Below are positions 11,226 through 23,500 of a stretch of 64,000 bases of DNA, in pieces. The stretch lies in contig NC_068910.1 in NCBI RefSeq assembly GCF_023091745.1, forward strand, positions 90,586,170 to 90,650,169, read 5' to 3'. The position numbers were made by a program, and so were the translations under genes. Source of the DNA: Budorcas taxicolor. Lineage: Eukaryota; Chordata; Mammalia; Artiodactyla; Bovidae. The notes beneath the pieces were generated by a model that saw only the letters and a program-made list of their open reading frames with translations, did no database searches and was not told where the DNA came from. Each line of letters opens with the position of its first letter. Positions within the stretch are counted from its first letter, which is position 1.

Positions 11226-14016
11226 GCAAACACACTTTATGCCCAAGACAGAGGTGGAGGAAAATGTTTCAAAAGATGACAGGATGCATTACTTTTAAGA
11301 TCTCCAGATTCCAAGAATAATGGGGGGTCAAAAAAAAAAACAATTTCTATAATAATTTGAAAATAGTACTCAATAGATATTGCCAAATTAGTGAATAACT
11401 GAAGGAACAAATGAGATCCATACAGGTGACTCTCATTTTAAGAACAGATTAAATTCTTAATGCTCAGGATTAACTTTGTTATTTGAATTTTAGGTCCATT
11501 TCAACAGGGGCTGGAATATAGCTTCAATAATATGGGAAAATTCTTCTTGACTTGTCACTTAAGCATTGGCTTCAGAAACATTGAAAGACAATTCTCCAGT
11601 AATATTGATGTACCCATTAATATTAATAGTTATGAATGTCTTAACAATGAAACCTTAGGAAATGCCCCATGTTCACTCTGTGACCTTATATTACAACTCC
11701 CTACATAATCTCACATAGTTCTGGTAAGGTGCTCATTGAATTTGAAAAACAAAATGATAGGCAGTAGGCAACCAAAGCAGCAAGGATATAACCTGATGAA
11801 AGTTCAACAAAAAACATCCATTCTCTTTCCAATGTTTATGTTACAGTAAGTATCAGCATATGTAATTGCTTGGACATGATTTATTTGGTTAATTCACATT
11901 TTTTTTTTAGGGTTTTTGTTTTGAAGTTGATAAGAAGGATGTTGGAAGAATTTTTGACTTTCATAAATCTTTCCAGTAATTAGTTGAGAAAACAAGAATA
12001 AAATTTCCCCAAAATGTCATGAAATGTTCATGGTTCCTTGACTTTATAACATAGTGCCATAATTTCAGTGATTTTTTGAGATTTTGAAAATAGGATCATT
12101 GATTTCCACAAATAAATTTTTGTCTCCTCTAGAACAAGGGGAAAGAGCATTGATAAACAGTGCCCTAAATTTTCTAAAAGTTAGGAAACTTAAAATTTCT
12201 CTATGTATGTCTATATTTTTAAAGATAGTGGGATCTTCTGAATTATTTAGTTGTTTCTGGTATGTTTAACATTTTCCTCTGTGAGCCACCTGAGAACTGC
12301 ATCAATGTACTATTCTGTTCACTAATGAAAATGTCAAAGATCAGGCTTAAACATGTTAAATAAAACTGAGCCAATCAGTCCCCTACTGTTGCTCATTTTC
12401 AGGCCAACTTTATTCAAAGACTGCTTTACTCCCTGTTGTTACTTCTTTGCTAAGCCTGTAATTGTCAGTAAACATTATCAAACAGGTTTGGGATTGTCAC
12501 TGTGAAATAGATGCTCTTGACTATGATCAAAAGTAACCTTTCAAAAGCAGGATTAAGTCAAATATCATTAATGCAGGCTGTTACCCAGAATAGTGCTGAA
12601 AACACCCAAGCCACTCTCTCAAACTTGCTAAAATGTTCTCAAGGACTGATTCTATTCTATATTTCTGTGAAAATTATCAGGAAAATAACAAAAATTTTAA
12701 AATAAATTTTTGAATTATGAAGAATATGAAATATTCTTCTAAAATTTTGCTGATTCAAGTAATCACATCAATAAATGTGATCACATCGTCATTGTTAGCA
12801 GACCATTTTTTCTTCAAAATATATTCACAAATTTGATATTGCTATATATATATAAAATTATATGTTTATATCTTGTTTTTTCTTTTTTACTTAACATAGA
12901 TACTGTGAAGTTTCTCACATCCTTAAACATATGCTATCTGTAATGTTATAATTCAGGGTGTCCACAAAGCTGGGGAACAGAGAATAAATTTATTCTTAAA
13001 TAATATGTAAGCTACATATTCAAATAATGCTCAACATGTTTTCAGGTTAAATGCCTCTAAATTCATAGCAATGGGTTCAATTGTTAATCTGAAAACAGTA
13101 CAATAAATAAAATACAGGTGTCAAAGTGTCTAGAAATACATAGGATAAAAAGGTTTAAATATTGTAATTCTATCAGATTAACAATTACACCCACTGCTTT
13201 AAATTTAGAGATGTTTCATCTGAAAGGTGTCTGTAGGCTAATGATCACTGGAGTATATTATTTAAACATACAGCCAAGATATGATTTAAAAGTAGGTTTA
13301 TGTTACATTTCCCAGAATTAGTTTCTTTACTTAAAATTACATATCTGAATTTGGATATCAGTTTTTGATATATTTTTTCTTAGTGGTAAAACATGATCTG
13401 CCATTTTATTTTTATAGAGAAAAAAAAGATCAACAAATTTCCACCAAACCAATACTGGCTCTCACCCTTTTCTCTGCAAAATGTGTCTGAAGTTAGAGCT
13501 ACCAAAATGTAAAGTCACTTTTGGACCACATTCCTGGAACTCTCATAGATCCTATTGTTTTGATAATTTTGTCTTTTAAAAAAAAAATCATCTGGGTAAT
13601 ATACTTAGCTGTAGAAAAGGCAGGCAGATAGCATTATCAGAAAAAAAAAATCTCACCATAAGATTATAAAATATAAACACTGAACCAAGAGTGAGGGCAA
13701 AAGAATTGTTTATTTTGGCTTTCACAACCCTCATCAGATCATAACAAGGCGTCTATTTTCACTAATATAATGATAGTCCCATCTTCACTTTCTGGTGAAA
13801 GCCCTCTTCTGTTAGTATGGTTACATGTGAACCAAGAGCCCACAATGGGGTTAAACACTTTATTCCAAGATGAGAAATGTTGGAAGAAACCCAACCTTGA
13901 CAAATTATATTTAAAAAATGATGTCTGCAAAGAGCCAGCCACTCTGCTCAGTTATGAAGATAAGAAGTTAATTAAGACATAGTCTGTGTCCTCAAACAAC
14001 ACACACTCTGATGTGT
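11226..14016. other. AT-rich single-copy DNA
   Basis: The longest stretch without a recognisable repeat in the first quarter. The ORFs inside are all under 75 codons, without recognisable domains or neighbouring splice signals that I could read. A TA-rich run is at 12842-12862. Nothing supports a gene. Confidence 0.5.
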
Positions 14017-16285
14017 GTTGTAGTTATTGTTCAGTTGCTCAATCATATCTGACACTTTGCAACCTCATGGACTAGAGCACATTAGGCTTCCCTGTCCTTC
14101 ACCATTTCCCAGAACCTGCTCAAACTCATGTCGTTGAGTCAGTGATGTCATCCAACCATCTCTTCCTCTGTTGTCCCCTTCTCCTCCTGCCTTCAATCCT
14201 TCCCAGCATCAGGGTCTTTTCCAATGGGTCAGCTCTGCATCAGGTGGCCAACGTACTGGAGCTTCAGCTTCAGCATCAGTGTTGCTAATGAATATTCAGG
14301 ACCGATTTCCTTTAGGACTGACTGGTTTGATCTTCTTTCAGTTCAAGGGACTCTCAAGAGTCTTTTCCAACACCACAGTTCAAAAGCAGCAATTCTTCAG
14401 TGCTCAGCCTTCTTTCTGATCCAAATCTCACATCCATACATAACTACTGGAAAAACCATAGCTTTGACTATACGGACCTTTGTCAGCAAAGTAGTGTCTC
14501 TCTTTTTTTAATATGCTGTCTAGGTTGGTAACAGCTTTTCTTCAAAGGGGCCAGCATCTTTTAATTTCAAGGCTGCAGTCACCATCTGTAGTGATTTTGG
14601 AGCCCAAGAAAATAAAGCTTGTCACTGTTTCCATTGTTTCCCCATCTATTTGCCATGAAGTGATTGGACTGGATGTCAAGATCTTTGTTTTTTGAATACT
14701 GAGCTTTAAGTCAGGTTTTTCACTTTTTCACTTTCATTAAGAGGCTCTTTAGTTCCTCTTTGGTGTCTGCCATAAGAATGGTGTCATCTGCTTATCTGAG
14801 GTTATTGATATTTCTCCCTGCAATCTTTATTACAGCTTGTGCTTCATCCAGCTTGGCATTTCACGTTATGTACTCGGCATATAATTTAAATAAGCAGAGT
14901 TTGATAAGTGAAATATACAGCCTTGATGTACTTCTTTCCCAGTTTTGAACTAGTCTGTTGTTCCATGTTTGCTTCTAACTTTTACTTCTTGACCCGTATA
15001 TAGGTTTCTCAGGAGACAGTTAAGGTAGTCTGGTATTACCATTTCTTGAAGAATTTCCCACAGCTTGTTGTGACTCACACAGTCAAAGGCTTTAGCGTAG
15101 TCAATGAAACAGAAGTAGATATTTTTCTGGAATTCTCTTGCTTTTTCTATGATCCAATGAATGTTGGCAATTTGATTTCTGGTTCCTTTGCCTTTTTTAA
15201 CATCTGGAAGTTTTCAGTTCATATATTATTGAAGCCTAGCATAGAGGATTTTAAGCATGACCTTCCTAGCATGTGAGATGAGTGTAATTGTGTGGTAGTC
15301 TGAGCATTCTTTGGTATTGATCTTTGGGATTGGAATGCAAACTGACCTTTTCCCATCTTGTGGCCACTGCTGAGTTTTCCAAATTTGCTGACATACTGAG
15401 TGCAGCACTATCACAGTATCATTGTTTAGGATTTGAAATAGCTCAACTGGAATTCCATCACCTACACTAGCTTTGTTTGTAGTGATGCTTCCTAAGGCCC
15501 ACTTGATTTCACACTCAAGGATGTCTGGCTCTAGGTGAATAACCACACCATCATGGTTATCTGGGTCATTAAGATCTTTTTTTTTTTTTTCTTTTTATAG
15601 TTCTTCTGTGAATTATTGCCACTTCTTAAAATCTTTTGTTACTGTTAGGTCCATAACATTTCTGTCCTTTATCGTGTCGACTCATTGGAAAAGTCTCTGA
15701 TGCTGGGAGGGACTGGGGGCAGGAGGAGAAGGGGACGACCGAAGATGAGATGGCTGGATGGCATCACGGACTTGATGAACTTGAGTCTGAGTGAACTCTG
15801 GGAGATGGTGATGAACAGGGAGGCCTGGCGTGCTGCAATTCATGGAGTCGCAGAGTCAGACACGACTGAGCGACTGAACTGAACTGAACTGATTGTGTCT
15901 ATCTTTGCATGAAATTTTCCCTTCCCTTAGTATCTCTAAGTTTCTTGAAGAGATCGCTAGTCTTTCCCATTCTATTGTTTGCCTCCCTTTCTTTGCATTG
16001 CTTGTGTAGGAAGCCTTTCTTATCTCTCCTTGCTATTTTTTGGAATTCTGCATTTAGATGGGCATATCTTTCCTTTTCTCTTTTGCCTCTCACTTTTTAA
16101 AATCTTTTTCCTCATTTATTTGTAAGGCATCCATTAGACAACCATTTTTCCTTTTTGCATTTCTTTTCCTTGGGGGTGGTTTTGATCACTGCCTCCTGTA
16201 CCATGTTAGGAACCTCCATCCATAGTCCTTCTGTCCTTAGTTCTTCAGGCATTCTGTCTATCAGCTATAATCCCTTGAGGTGGAG
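14017..16285 (-). mobile_element. Old BovB LINE, interrupted by a younger BovB tail
   Basis: The 3' end is near 14017 ('gttattgttcagttgctc' region). The copy then runs through the RT C-terminus (14200-14700), palm (14700-15000), fingers (15060-15546) and upstream linker ('FQKIARRDKKGFL', 'NNRMGK' at 16093-15899), ending near 16285. It is interrupted at 15679-15894 by a plus-strand BovB 3' end. It is heavily substituted, with many stops and indels and depleted CpG, so clearly older than its guest. The 5'UTR and most of the endonuclease region are absent. Confidence 0.88.
15679..15894 (+). mobile_element. Young BovB 3' end nested in an older BovB
   Basis: It encodes the BovB C-terminus (GGRRRRGRPKMRW ... 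AWRAAIHGV) and ends in the (TGAAC)n tail. It is close to the copy at 28690-28920 and keeps many CpGs. A 5-bp duplication GTGTC flanks it (15674-15678 and 15895-15899). The host BovB resumes in the opposite orientation directly after it. Confidence 0.88.
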
Positions 16286-16339
16286 TAGAGATAAGTAACT
16301 CTGGTTATAGAGCACCATGATATCAAAGGAACAAGACAA

Positions 16340-17271
16340 GAGAGGATATCTGACAAAGGTTAAAGACACAAGAGGATATTTGGTAAAGGGTTAGTATCCA
16401 TTATATATAAAGAACTCATACAGCTCAGTACTATACACACAAAAAAATAAGTAACCAGTAATGGGCAGAGGATAGAAATAGATACTTTTCCAAAGAAGAC
16501 ATACAGATGGCTAATAAGCATGCGAAAAGATGTTCAACTTGACAAATTATCAGGGAAATGCAAATCAAAACCACAGTGAGATATCACCTCACATCTGTCA
16601 GAGTGGCTATTATCAAAAGGACAAACAATAAAAATTAAAAAATATTGGTGATTCTGTGGAAAAAAGGAACACTTCTACATTATTTGTGAGAATGTAAATT
16701 GGTTCAATCCCTATGGAAAACATTATGTAGGTTCCTCAAAAGATTAAAAATACCATATGACCCAGCAATCCCACTTCTGAGTATTTATCCAAAGAAAAAG
16801 AAGCAATAATTCAAAAGATTTATGTACCCCTCTGTTAACTGCTATAGCCAACATATGGAAACAACATAAATATCAATCAATGATGAATGGATAAAGATAT
16901 GGTATATGTATACAGTAGAATACTACTCAACCATAAAGAAGAATGAAATCTTGCCTTTTGCAACAGCATGGGCAGACGTTGAAGGTATTATGCTAAGTGA
17001 AATAAGTCAAACAGAGATAGACAAATATACAGTATGATTTCACTCATGTGTGGGATTTGGAAAAAACAAAACCAGCAAAAAATAACTCATAGATAAAGAG
17101 AACAGATTGGTAGTTTCCAGAAAGAAGGAGTATTGAAGGGTGGGCAAAATAGTCACCCATTTGGATCAAGAGGTACAACTTCTCAGATACAAAATGAATA
17201 AGTCATGGGGATGTTAAAAAATGATATGCAAGGGAATGCAATACTTAGGTTAAAAAATCAACAAGATTGCA
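16340..17271 (+). mobile_element. Older L1 (L1M-type) ORF2 end and 3'UTR
   Basis: 'caaagaagacatacagatggc', 'aatgcaaatcaaaaccacag', 'tatgacccagcaatcccact', 'gaatactactcaaccataaa' and 'gtagtttccagaaag' are the ordered landmarks of the L1 ORF2 C-terminus and an L1MA-like 3'UTR. No open frame remains. It ends near 17271 without a clear tail. Confidence 0.85.
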
Positions 17272-17408
17272 ATAAGAGAGCATTAATTATAATAAATAGA
17301 TTTAGATCTTGTAAAATAAATTATGGCAGAAGTATCAAGAATATAGAAGACAAGGAAGGCAATTAGAAAAGAATGATGTGCAACTGAAGAATGAATTTCT
17401 TTAGACTT

Positions 17409-17612
17409 AATGGAAAACACCCTGATGGTGGGAAAGGTTGAATGCAAGAGAAGAGCATGACAGAGGATGAGACGGATGGCATGTTTGATTCAGTGCACAT
17501 GAGTTTGAGCACACTGCAGGAAATAGTGAAGGACCGGAAAGCCTGGCATGCTGCAGTCCATGGGGTCACAAAGAGTGGGACAGGACTGAGTGACTGAACA
17601 ACAGCAACAAAT
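17409..17612 (+). mobile_element. BovB LINE 3'-end fragment
   Basis: 'accctgatggtgggaaagg', 'ggatgagacggatgg', 'gcctggcatgctgcagtcc' and 'gactgagtgactgaacaac' match the last ~200 bases of BovB, ending in an (AACA) type tail. Diverged. Confidence 0.88.
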
Positions 17613-19179
17613 ATTAAGGAGGTCTTTGATGATTCAGGTAGAAATGTTTTTGCAATTCCTGGTTTAAAAAAAGGAAATTGAGAATCCAACAAAAAAGAGA
17701 TGATAGTTGATGGAGAAAGGTGACAAAGCAGCCAGGAGGGGATTGAATCAAAACCCAGATGGAGTTTTGCTTTGGGTTTGGGGACACTCATTCCCCTAAT
17801 AAGGATGGAGGGAGAAGAAGATGCCTGTTCTCATTTATGGCAAGTCTGCAAATCTCATCAAGCAATAGTGCAGAGAAAGTAAAGAGCTACAAGAAGAACT
17901 GCTTATTATTTATTGATGCTTATGCCAGATAATGTTTATTTAACCCACATCTTATAAGCCACCTTCTGTATTCTGAATATCAGACAGTTGTTTAGATAGG
18001 TTACCACTTGCCTTTACTCTGAATGCTCATTTATTTTACAGTGAGGCTGAACTTCAACCACTCTGAAATAAGACAAAAGTAGGTCAGTTTAATGAAACTG
18101 GAACACTGAAACACAAGGAAGCTTTAATGAAATAGTGATATCTTCACACCGTGTCACTGATGGCAATGATATACTCCTTATCAAAGTTTTTTTGGGGGAA
18201 CATTTTTGAAACAGAAAAATCCCAAAGCACAGTGAAAATGAAATCACAAAAGAAGTTGAACTATGTGAGTATTGGTGGTGGTTGGGGTAAGGAGACATTT
18301 CTGCCCTAGTAAAGGTGGGGTAGGGGAGGCTGATTGCATTGAACTCTCCTTCCTTTCAGGGTCATTATTCCTCCACCAACAACCTGAGTCTGGGACCTTG
18401 TTTATTCTGCTGTAGGGAAATCTCGCTCTAGAGCACAGGACCAGTTCTTGCATAGAAAGAAACAACTGTCATTTCCCACATGGCCCCCCAAACAGCTCTG
18501 GCAGTAGAATGTCAGGGAAGCAAGGCCCTCAAGCTCCTGGTTAGGTTGATATACTAGTGCTGAAGCCAGATGGCTGATAGAAATGTTATTGATCCAACGG
18601 CTATAATTCATGGAGTGCAAGGAGTAGTCCAAGAAGTAGAATCTCGAGGAGAACCAACATGCAAGGTCATGCCAGTCACCCTTGAGGGAACTGTCTGATG
18701 AGGCTATTTACAGTCCTTATGGAAGGCAACATGACGCAACCAGTGAAGCCCCAGAGAATCGTGGGGCATCTAAAGAAATGTCCTGATTAGAAGAGGAAGC
18801 TAGAGGATGTGTTTTTTTATAGGAAGAAAATAGCCTATAAACCCACTGAAGTTTCCAAAGAAAACACCCAGGATAAAATGGAAAAATTACCCATTATTCA
18901 ATTTTCTCTACATAGCTGGGTGTTTGGCATCATATATAGGAAATAAACAGATAGACATGGTTTCAATTTTCATCTTGATGTGAACTGTCCTGCAGACAGG
19001 ACTAAAATGTGGGAATAAAATATTTTAACCAGTAATTTAATTCTTGGCATTAAAGGAATTCTAACAAAATTATTTGTGTCCTTTCAACCATATGCTAGAC
19101 TTATCATAAGGTTTTTTCATATCCCCCCTTCTTCCTGATGGATAGTAGGAAGAAACAATCAAACTAGTTCATGAGGACC
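17613..19179. other. Unassigned DNA with a higher-complexity block
   Basis: No family recognised. 18240-18800 is less AT-rich than its surroundings and holds overlapping minus-strand ORFs of 69-76 codons (for example 18632-18402) with no domain I know. It could be an old LTR or simply single-copy DNA; I cannot decide by eye. Confidence 0.4.
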
Positions 19180-19189
19180 TTATATGCTT

Positions 19190-19402
19190 TGACTTCCCTG
19201 GTGGCTCAGACAGTACAGCGTCTGCCTACAATGCGGGAGACCCGGGTTCAATCCCTGGGTCAGGAAGATCTCCTGGAGAAGGAAATGGCACTCCACTCCA
19301 GTATTCTTGCCTGGAAAATCCCATGGACGGAGGAGCCTGGTAGGCTACAGTCCATGGGGTCGCAAGGAGTCTGACACGACTGAGCGACTTCACTCACTTT
19401 GA
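19190..19402 (+). mobile_element. Young Bov-tA SINE with target duplication
   Basis: Head 'gacttccctggtggctcag' (A-box 19202-19213), B-box GGTTCAATCCC at 19245-19255, Bov-A body and 'cgacttcactcac' tail. Perfect 10-bp target duplication TTATATGCTT at 19180-19189 and 19403-19412. Low divergence and retained CpGs suggest a fairly recent insertion. Confidence 0.95.
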
Positions 19403-19412
19403 TTATATGCTT

Positions 19413-21231
19413 CTACCGGACAGCTGTAGGAATAACTTTTTAGAATTAACCCATAAGCCTATATTTTAAAAAATAGGACACAATATGGATGCATTTGAAT
19501 AAAAAGTGAAAGCAAATACTATTAAGCAAAGTCTATAAGAGTGTACACTTTTGAAAAAAAAAAATCCTGGGTTGGGGTATTCAGGGTGGGCTCTACAGAG
19601 ATGAGCTTTCTAAATGTTCCTTCAGCCTTGGGGACAATCGTAGAGAGAAAAAACAGAATTTTTATGGAGTATCCTGGCTTTGAAACACTCCCCTGCTCCT
19701 GATCCATAATGCAGGATGATGAATCACCTGGGAAAATAACAGTACACAATGTATTTTGTCAAGAACACACCATGGTCTGTCTGTTGCTCTTGTCATGTCT
19801 TGTCCTACCATGTTTTAATTCATCATTTAGGAAAGAAGTTCAGAAAGACAGAGCAACCCACAGAAACTCTTTGTTCATATCATTTGCTCAGGATTTTGTA
19901 TGGATATGTACACACACAAAAATACATACACACAAACACATACACACAAACACACTCACAAGTGCTTTGAAACACAAAGGAAAAAACAGCTCTACTGCTG
20001 CTATTTATTTCTATTAAGGATACAATCAAAATTTATCGAAGCATTTCAGAATTTTTCCAATTAAGATTTCATATACTTCTCTCTGTAATGTATTTGTTTC
20101 TTTCCTGACTTCTCAAGAGTATTTTTAAATGAAGGTTATCATGATTATAGTGTGAAATAGCAACTTTCTTCTATTTCAGCCTTATTTATCCTACTCAGAG
20201 CCATTTCTAGGCTATAGTCCAAAATAGCCTCTAACCACTGAAGCTGTTCAATGAAGTGTATCAGAAAGCAATCCTTGAAATAGCTCTCAAAATATGTGCT
20301 CTTCCTTCATTTGAACATAGTTGCATGCCAATCATCAGCAAAGTAATTAAAATCCTGCCAGGATCAAAGAACGTGCCTTGCTACAGCTTTTGACAATCTA
20401 TAAAAACATTTCCCCATCTCTTTTTGTTAAGGTCCTGGCAACCTACACTCCAGCAATATCCAAGAATCTACTTATGCCCTTTATATATCTTAATTTGTTT
20501 CCCAATAGATGTCAACAATTTTTTTTTTTTTTTGCTATAAAGTGCATGCTGTGTTTCCAGTTTTCGCCATTTCTCAGTATTCCCTCATCGTTTTGTAAAG
20601 CACCTGTCTTAACAACTTTACTATTCTACCTTTCATCTTGGATATACATATATTTGACATTAATATTTTCATTGAGGTTACACTGCTTGAGGACTTGTCA
20701 TGAACTCCTATTTATTGTGTACATCAATTATCTTTATGTGTTCTCCCTCTGGTAATAATATAACCCTTTGCAGATTTTTCTGGTGCAATCTATTGAGTCC
20801 AGATACACTTTAATAGGAGCTTTCTTGACTTAATCAGAGAATACAGAGCTGAGGGTGGTAGACAGTCCCTTTCTGGATTATTCTGCCTTCTCATCAATAA
20901 TTGAAAAGACCAGCTAAGTAATTTTCCATATTCTCTCCAAATGCTTTTCCTCCGCTCTGAATGCAATTGACATGTAACTCATACGATTTTACTCAAGATT
21001 TTTGAAGTTTTGGGGGGCTCTGAGCCCAGCTGTGTGACAGAGTATCAAGAAGCAAAGGAAACAACTGCCCTGAATTCAAATCTAGTTGTGAGTGCAAAGA
21101 GACACATAGAATTGCTTCAGATAAAATAAGTAATTCAAGGAAAAATATGTCAGCTGAAAAACATAGGTAACTGAGGCAAACTTACGTTTGTTTTAAATTA
21201 TGTGAATAGTTGCTTACATTTAGCACTTTGT
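19413..21231. other. Single-copy DNA with CA-rich microsatellite
   Basis: 19910-19961 is an interrupted (CA)n-type repeat of 'acacacaaa' units; 20519-20533 is a T-run. The ORF 20378-20755 (+, 125 codons, Phe/Leu-rich, including a stretch read from the T-run) looks like chance coding. Confidence 0.5.
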
Positions 21232-21243
21232 CTACAATTAAAT

Positions 21244-21655
21244 CAAAGAAGGCAATGGAACCCCACTCCAGTACTCTTGCCTGGAAAATCCCATGGATGG
21301 AGGAGCCTGGTAGGCTGCAGTCCACGGGGTCACTAAGAGTCAGACATGACTGAGTGACTTCACTTTCACTTTTCACTTTCATGCATTGGAGAAGAAAATG
21401 GCAACCCACTCCAGTGTTCTTGCCTGGAGAATCCCAGGGACAGAGGAGCCTGGTGGGTTGCAGTCCATGGGGTCGCTAAGAGTCGGACACAACTGAGCAA
21501 CTTCACTTTCACTTTTCATTTTCATACATTGGAGAAGGAAATGGCAACCCACTCCAGTGTTCTTGCCTGGAGAATCCCAGGGACAGAGGAGCCTGGTGGG
21601 CTGCCATCTATGGGGTCGCACAGAGTCGGAAACGACTGAAGTGACTTAGCAGTAG
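21244..21655 (+). mobile_element. Bov-A trimer (Bov-A2-type SINE with an extra monomer)
   Basis: Three Bov-A monomers in direct orientation start near 21244, 21390 and 21530. Each has 'cactccagt', 'cttgcctgga', 'ggagcctggt' and 'gagtc(g/a)gacac'-like boxes. The first two are linked by 'cactttcacttttcactttc' spacers and the third ends in 'gacttagcagtag'. One near-perfect 12-bp duplication, CTACAATTAAAT/CTACAGTTAAAT (21232-21243, 21656-21667), encloses all three, so the trimer inserted as a unit. Confidence 0.92.
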
Positions 21656-21689
21656 CTACAGTTAAATTCTGTATCACTAGCAATGTTCC

Positions 21690-21945
21690 CGGAGAAGGCA
21701 ATGGCACCCCACTCCAGTACTCTTGCCTGGAAAATCCCATGGACAGAGGAGCCTGGTGGGCTGCAGTCCATGGGGTCGCTAAGAGTTGGACATAACTGAG
21801 TGAATTCACTTTCACTTTTCATTTTCATGCATTGGAGAAGGAAATGGCAATGAACTCCAGTGTTCTTGCCTGGAGAATCCCAAGGAGGGGGGGAGCCTGG
21901 TAGGTCTATGGGGTCACACAGAGTTGGACACGACTGAAGCGACTT

Positions 21946-21978
<33 letters not shown>
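21690..21978 (+). mobile_element. Bov-A2 SINE (dimer) with (AGC)n tail
   Basis: Two Bov-A monomers (about 21690-21835 and 21836-21945) joined by the 'ttcacttttcattttcatg' spacer and ending in an AGC tail. Target duplication AGCAATGTTCC at 21679-21689 and 21979-21989. It lies 23 bp downstream of the trimer. Confidence 0.95.

Positions 21979-21982
<4 letters not shown>
21947..21982 (+). repeat. (AGC)n microsatellite in SINE tail
   Basis: About twelve AGC units forming the Bov-A2 tail, an expected source of length polymorphism. Confidence 0.9.
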
Positions 21983-21983
<1 letters not shown>

Positions 21984-22120
21984 TGTTCCATTCTCACAAT
22001 TTCTAGGGCCTGGTAAAACCTATTTGAAAGTTCTTTGCCACCTAGGATTTAGGCTAACCCCACAACACCAGCATTACTTAATTAGATTTCTAATATATTT
22101 CTAATCATTGCTTCTCAATG

Positions 22121-23335
22121 TTCAGTTCAGTTCAATTCAGTCACTCAGTCGTGTATGACTCTTTACAACCCCATGAATCGCAGTATGCCAGGCCTCCCTG
22201 TCCATCACCAACTCCTAGAGTTTACTCAAACTCATGTCCATTGAGTCGGTGATGTGATCCAACCAACTCATCCTCTGTCATCCCCTTCTCCTCCTGCCCT
22301 CTATCTTTCCCAGCATCAGGGTCTTTTCAAAGGAGTCAGCTCTTTGCATCAGGTGGCCAAAGTAATGGAGTTTCAACTTCAGCATCAATCCTACCAATGA
22401 ACATCCAGGACTGATCTCATTTAGGATGGACTGGTTGAATCTCCTTGCAGTCCAAGGGACTCTCAAGAGTCTTCTCCAACACCACAGTTCAAAAGCATCG
22501 ATTCTTCGGCACTCAGCTTTCTTTACAGTCCAACTCTCACATTCATACATGACTACTGGAAAAACCATAGCCTTGACTAGACAGACCTCTGTTTGCAAAG
22601 TAATGTCTCTGCTTTTGAATATGCTATCTAGCTTGGTCATAACTTTCCTTCTAAGGAGTAAGCGTCTTTTAATTTCATGGCTGCAATCACCATCTGCAGT
22701 GATTTTGGAGCCCAAAAAATTAAAGTCAGCCACTGCTTCCACTGTTTCCCCATCTACTTCCCATGAAGTGATGGGACCGGATGCCATGGTCTTAGCTTTC
22801 TGAATGGTGAGCTTTAAGCCAACTTTTTCACTCTCCTCTTTCACTTTCATAAAGAGGCTCTTTAGCTCTTCTTCACCTTTTGCCATAAGGGTGGTGTCAT
22901 CTGCATATCTATGGTTATTGATATTTCTCCCAGCAATCTTGATTTCAGCTTGTGATTCTTCCAGTCCAGCGTTTCTCATGATGTACTCTGCATAGAAGTT
23001 AAATAAGCAGGATGACAATATACAGCCTTGACGTACTCCTTTTCTTATTTGGAACCAGTCTGTTGTTCCATGTCCAGTTCTAACTGTTGCTTCCTGACCA
23101 GCATACAGGTTTCTCAAGAGGCAGATTAGGTGTTCTGGTATTCCCACCTCTTTCAGAATTTTCCACGGTTTATTGTGATTCACACAGTCAAAAGCTTTGG
23201 CATAGTCAATAAAACAGAAATGTCTGACAGATCGTGGTCCACCGGACAAGGGAATGGCAAACCACTTCAGTAGTCTTATCTTGAGAAACTCATGAACAGT
23301 ATGAAATGGCAAAAAGATAGGACAATGAAAGATGA
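22121..23335 (-). mobile_element. BovB LINE with inverted 5' segment
   Basis: 22121-23221 is a minus-strand BovB from the 3' tail (TTCAG repeats) to RT motif A. 23222-23335 is a BovB 5'UTR segment in plus orientation: 'ctgacagatcgtggtcc', 'ggcaaaccacttcagt', 'catgaacagtatgaaa', the same sequence that lies at 51465-51570 in normal register of another copy. This order and polarity match twin-priming 5' inversion. No target duplication was found. The RT frame remains open for 344 codons. Confidence 0.85.
22278..23225 (-). pseudogene. BovB reverse transcriptase fragment with intact YADD box
   Basis: The open frame runs to 23312, but its first ~30 residues are antisense 5'UTR, so the real RT portion begins near 23225 at CFIDYAKAFD (motif A). 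It has 'TTDWFQIRKGVRQGCILSS' and YADD at about residues 136-139 of the open frame, then 'GSKITADGDCSHEI', 'VVMYECESW' and the basic GRRRRG, where a stop closes it about 50 codons short of the usual end. The fingers and endonuclease are absent, so it cannot act as a complete retrotransposase. Confidence 0.88.
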
Positions 23336-23500
23336 ACTCTCCACTTTACTATCAGTCTATTGATCTGAAATATATTCTTGCTCATTTATAGAGTTAAATA
23401 TGACACTGAAAAACATGCTTAATCCTTCAGCTCTTTCATTAGATGAGTCACAATACCGTCTATAAAGCTTTAAGAAAAAATGAACTTTAAGATTTAAAAA

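Noticed and set aside
19202..19260. Functional tRNA gene suggested by A-box and B-box
   Set aside because: The boxes belong to the tRNA-derived head of a Bov-tA SINE; no cloverleaf with matching acceptor stem follows.
20378..20755. 125-codon ORF resembling a membrane protein
   Set aside because: Hydrophobicity comes from T-rich DNA including a T-run read as poly-Phe; no start context or family match.
21947..21982. CRISPR-like or other array of short repeats
   Set aside because: It is a pure AGC microsatellite in a SINE tail; the spaced 'cactccagt' repeats nearby are Bov-A monomers.
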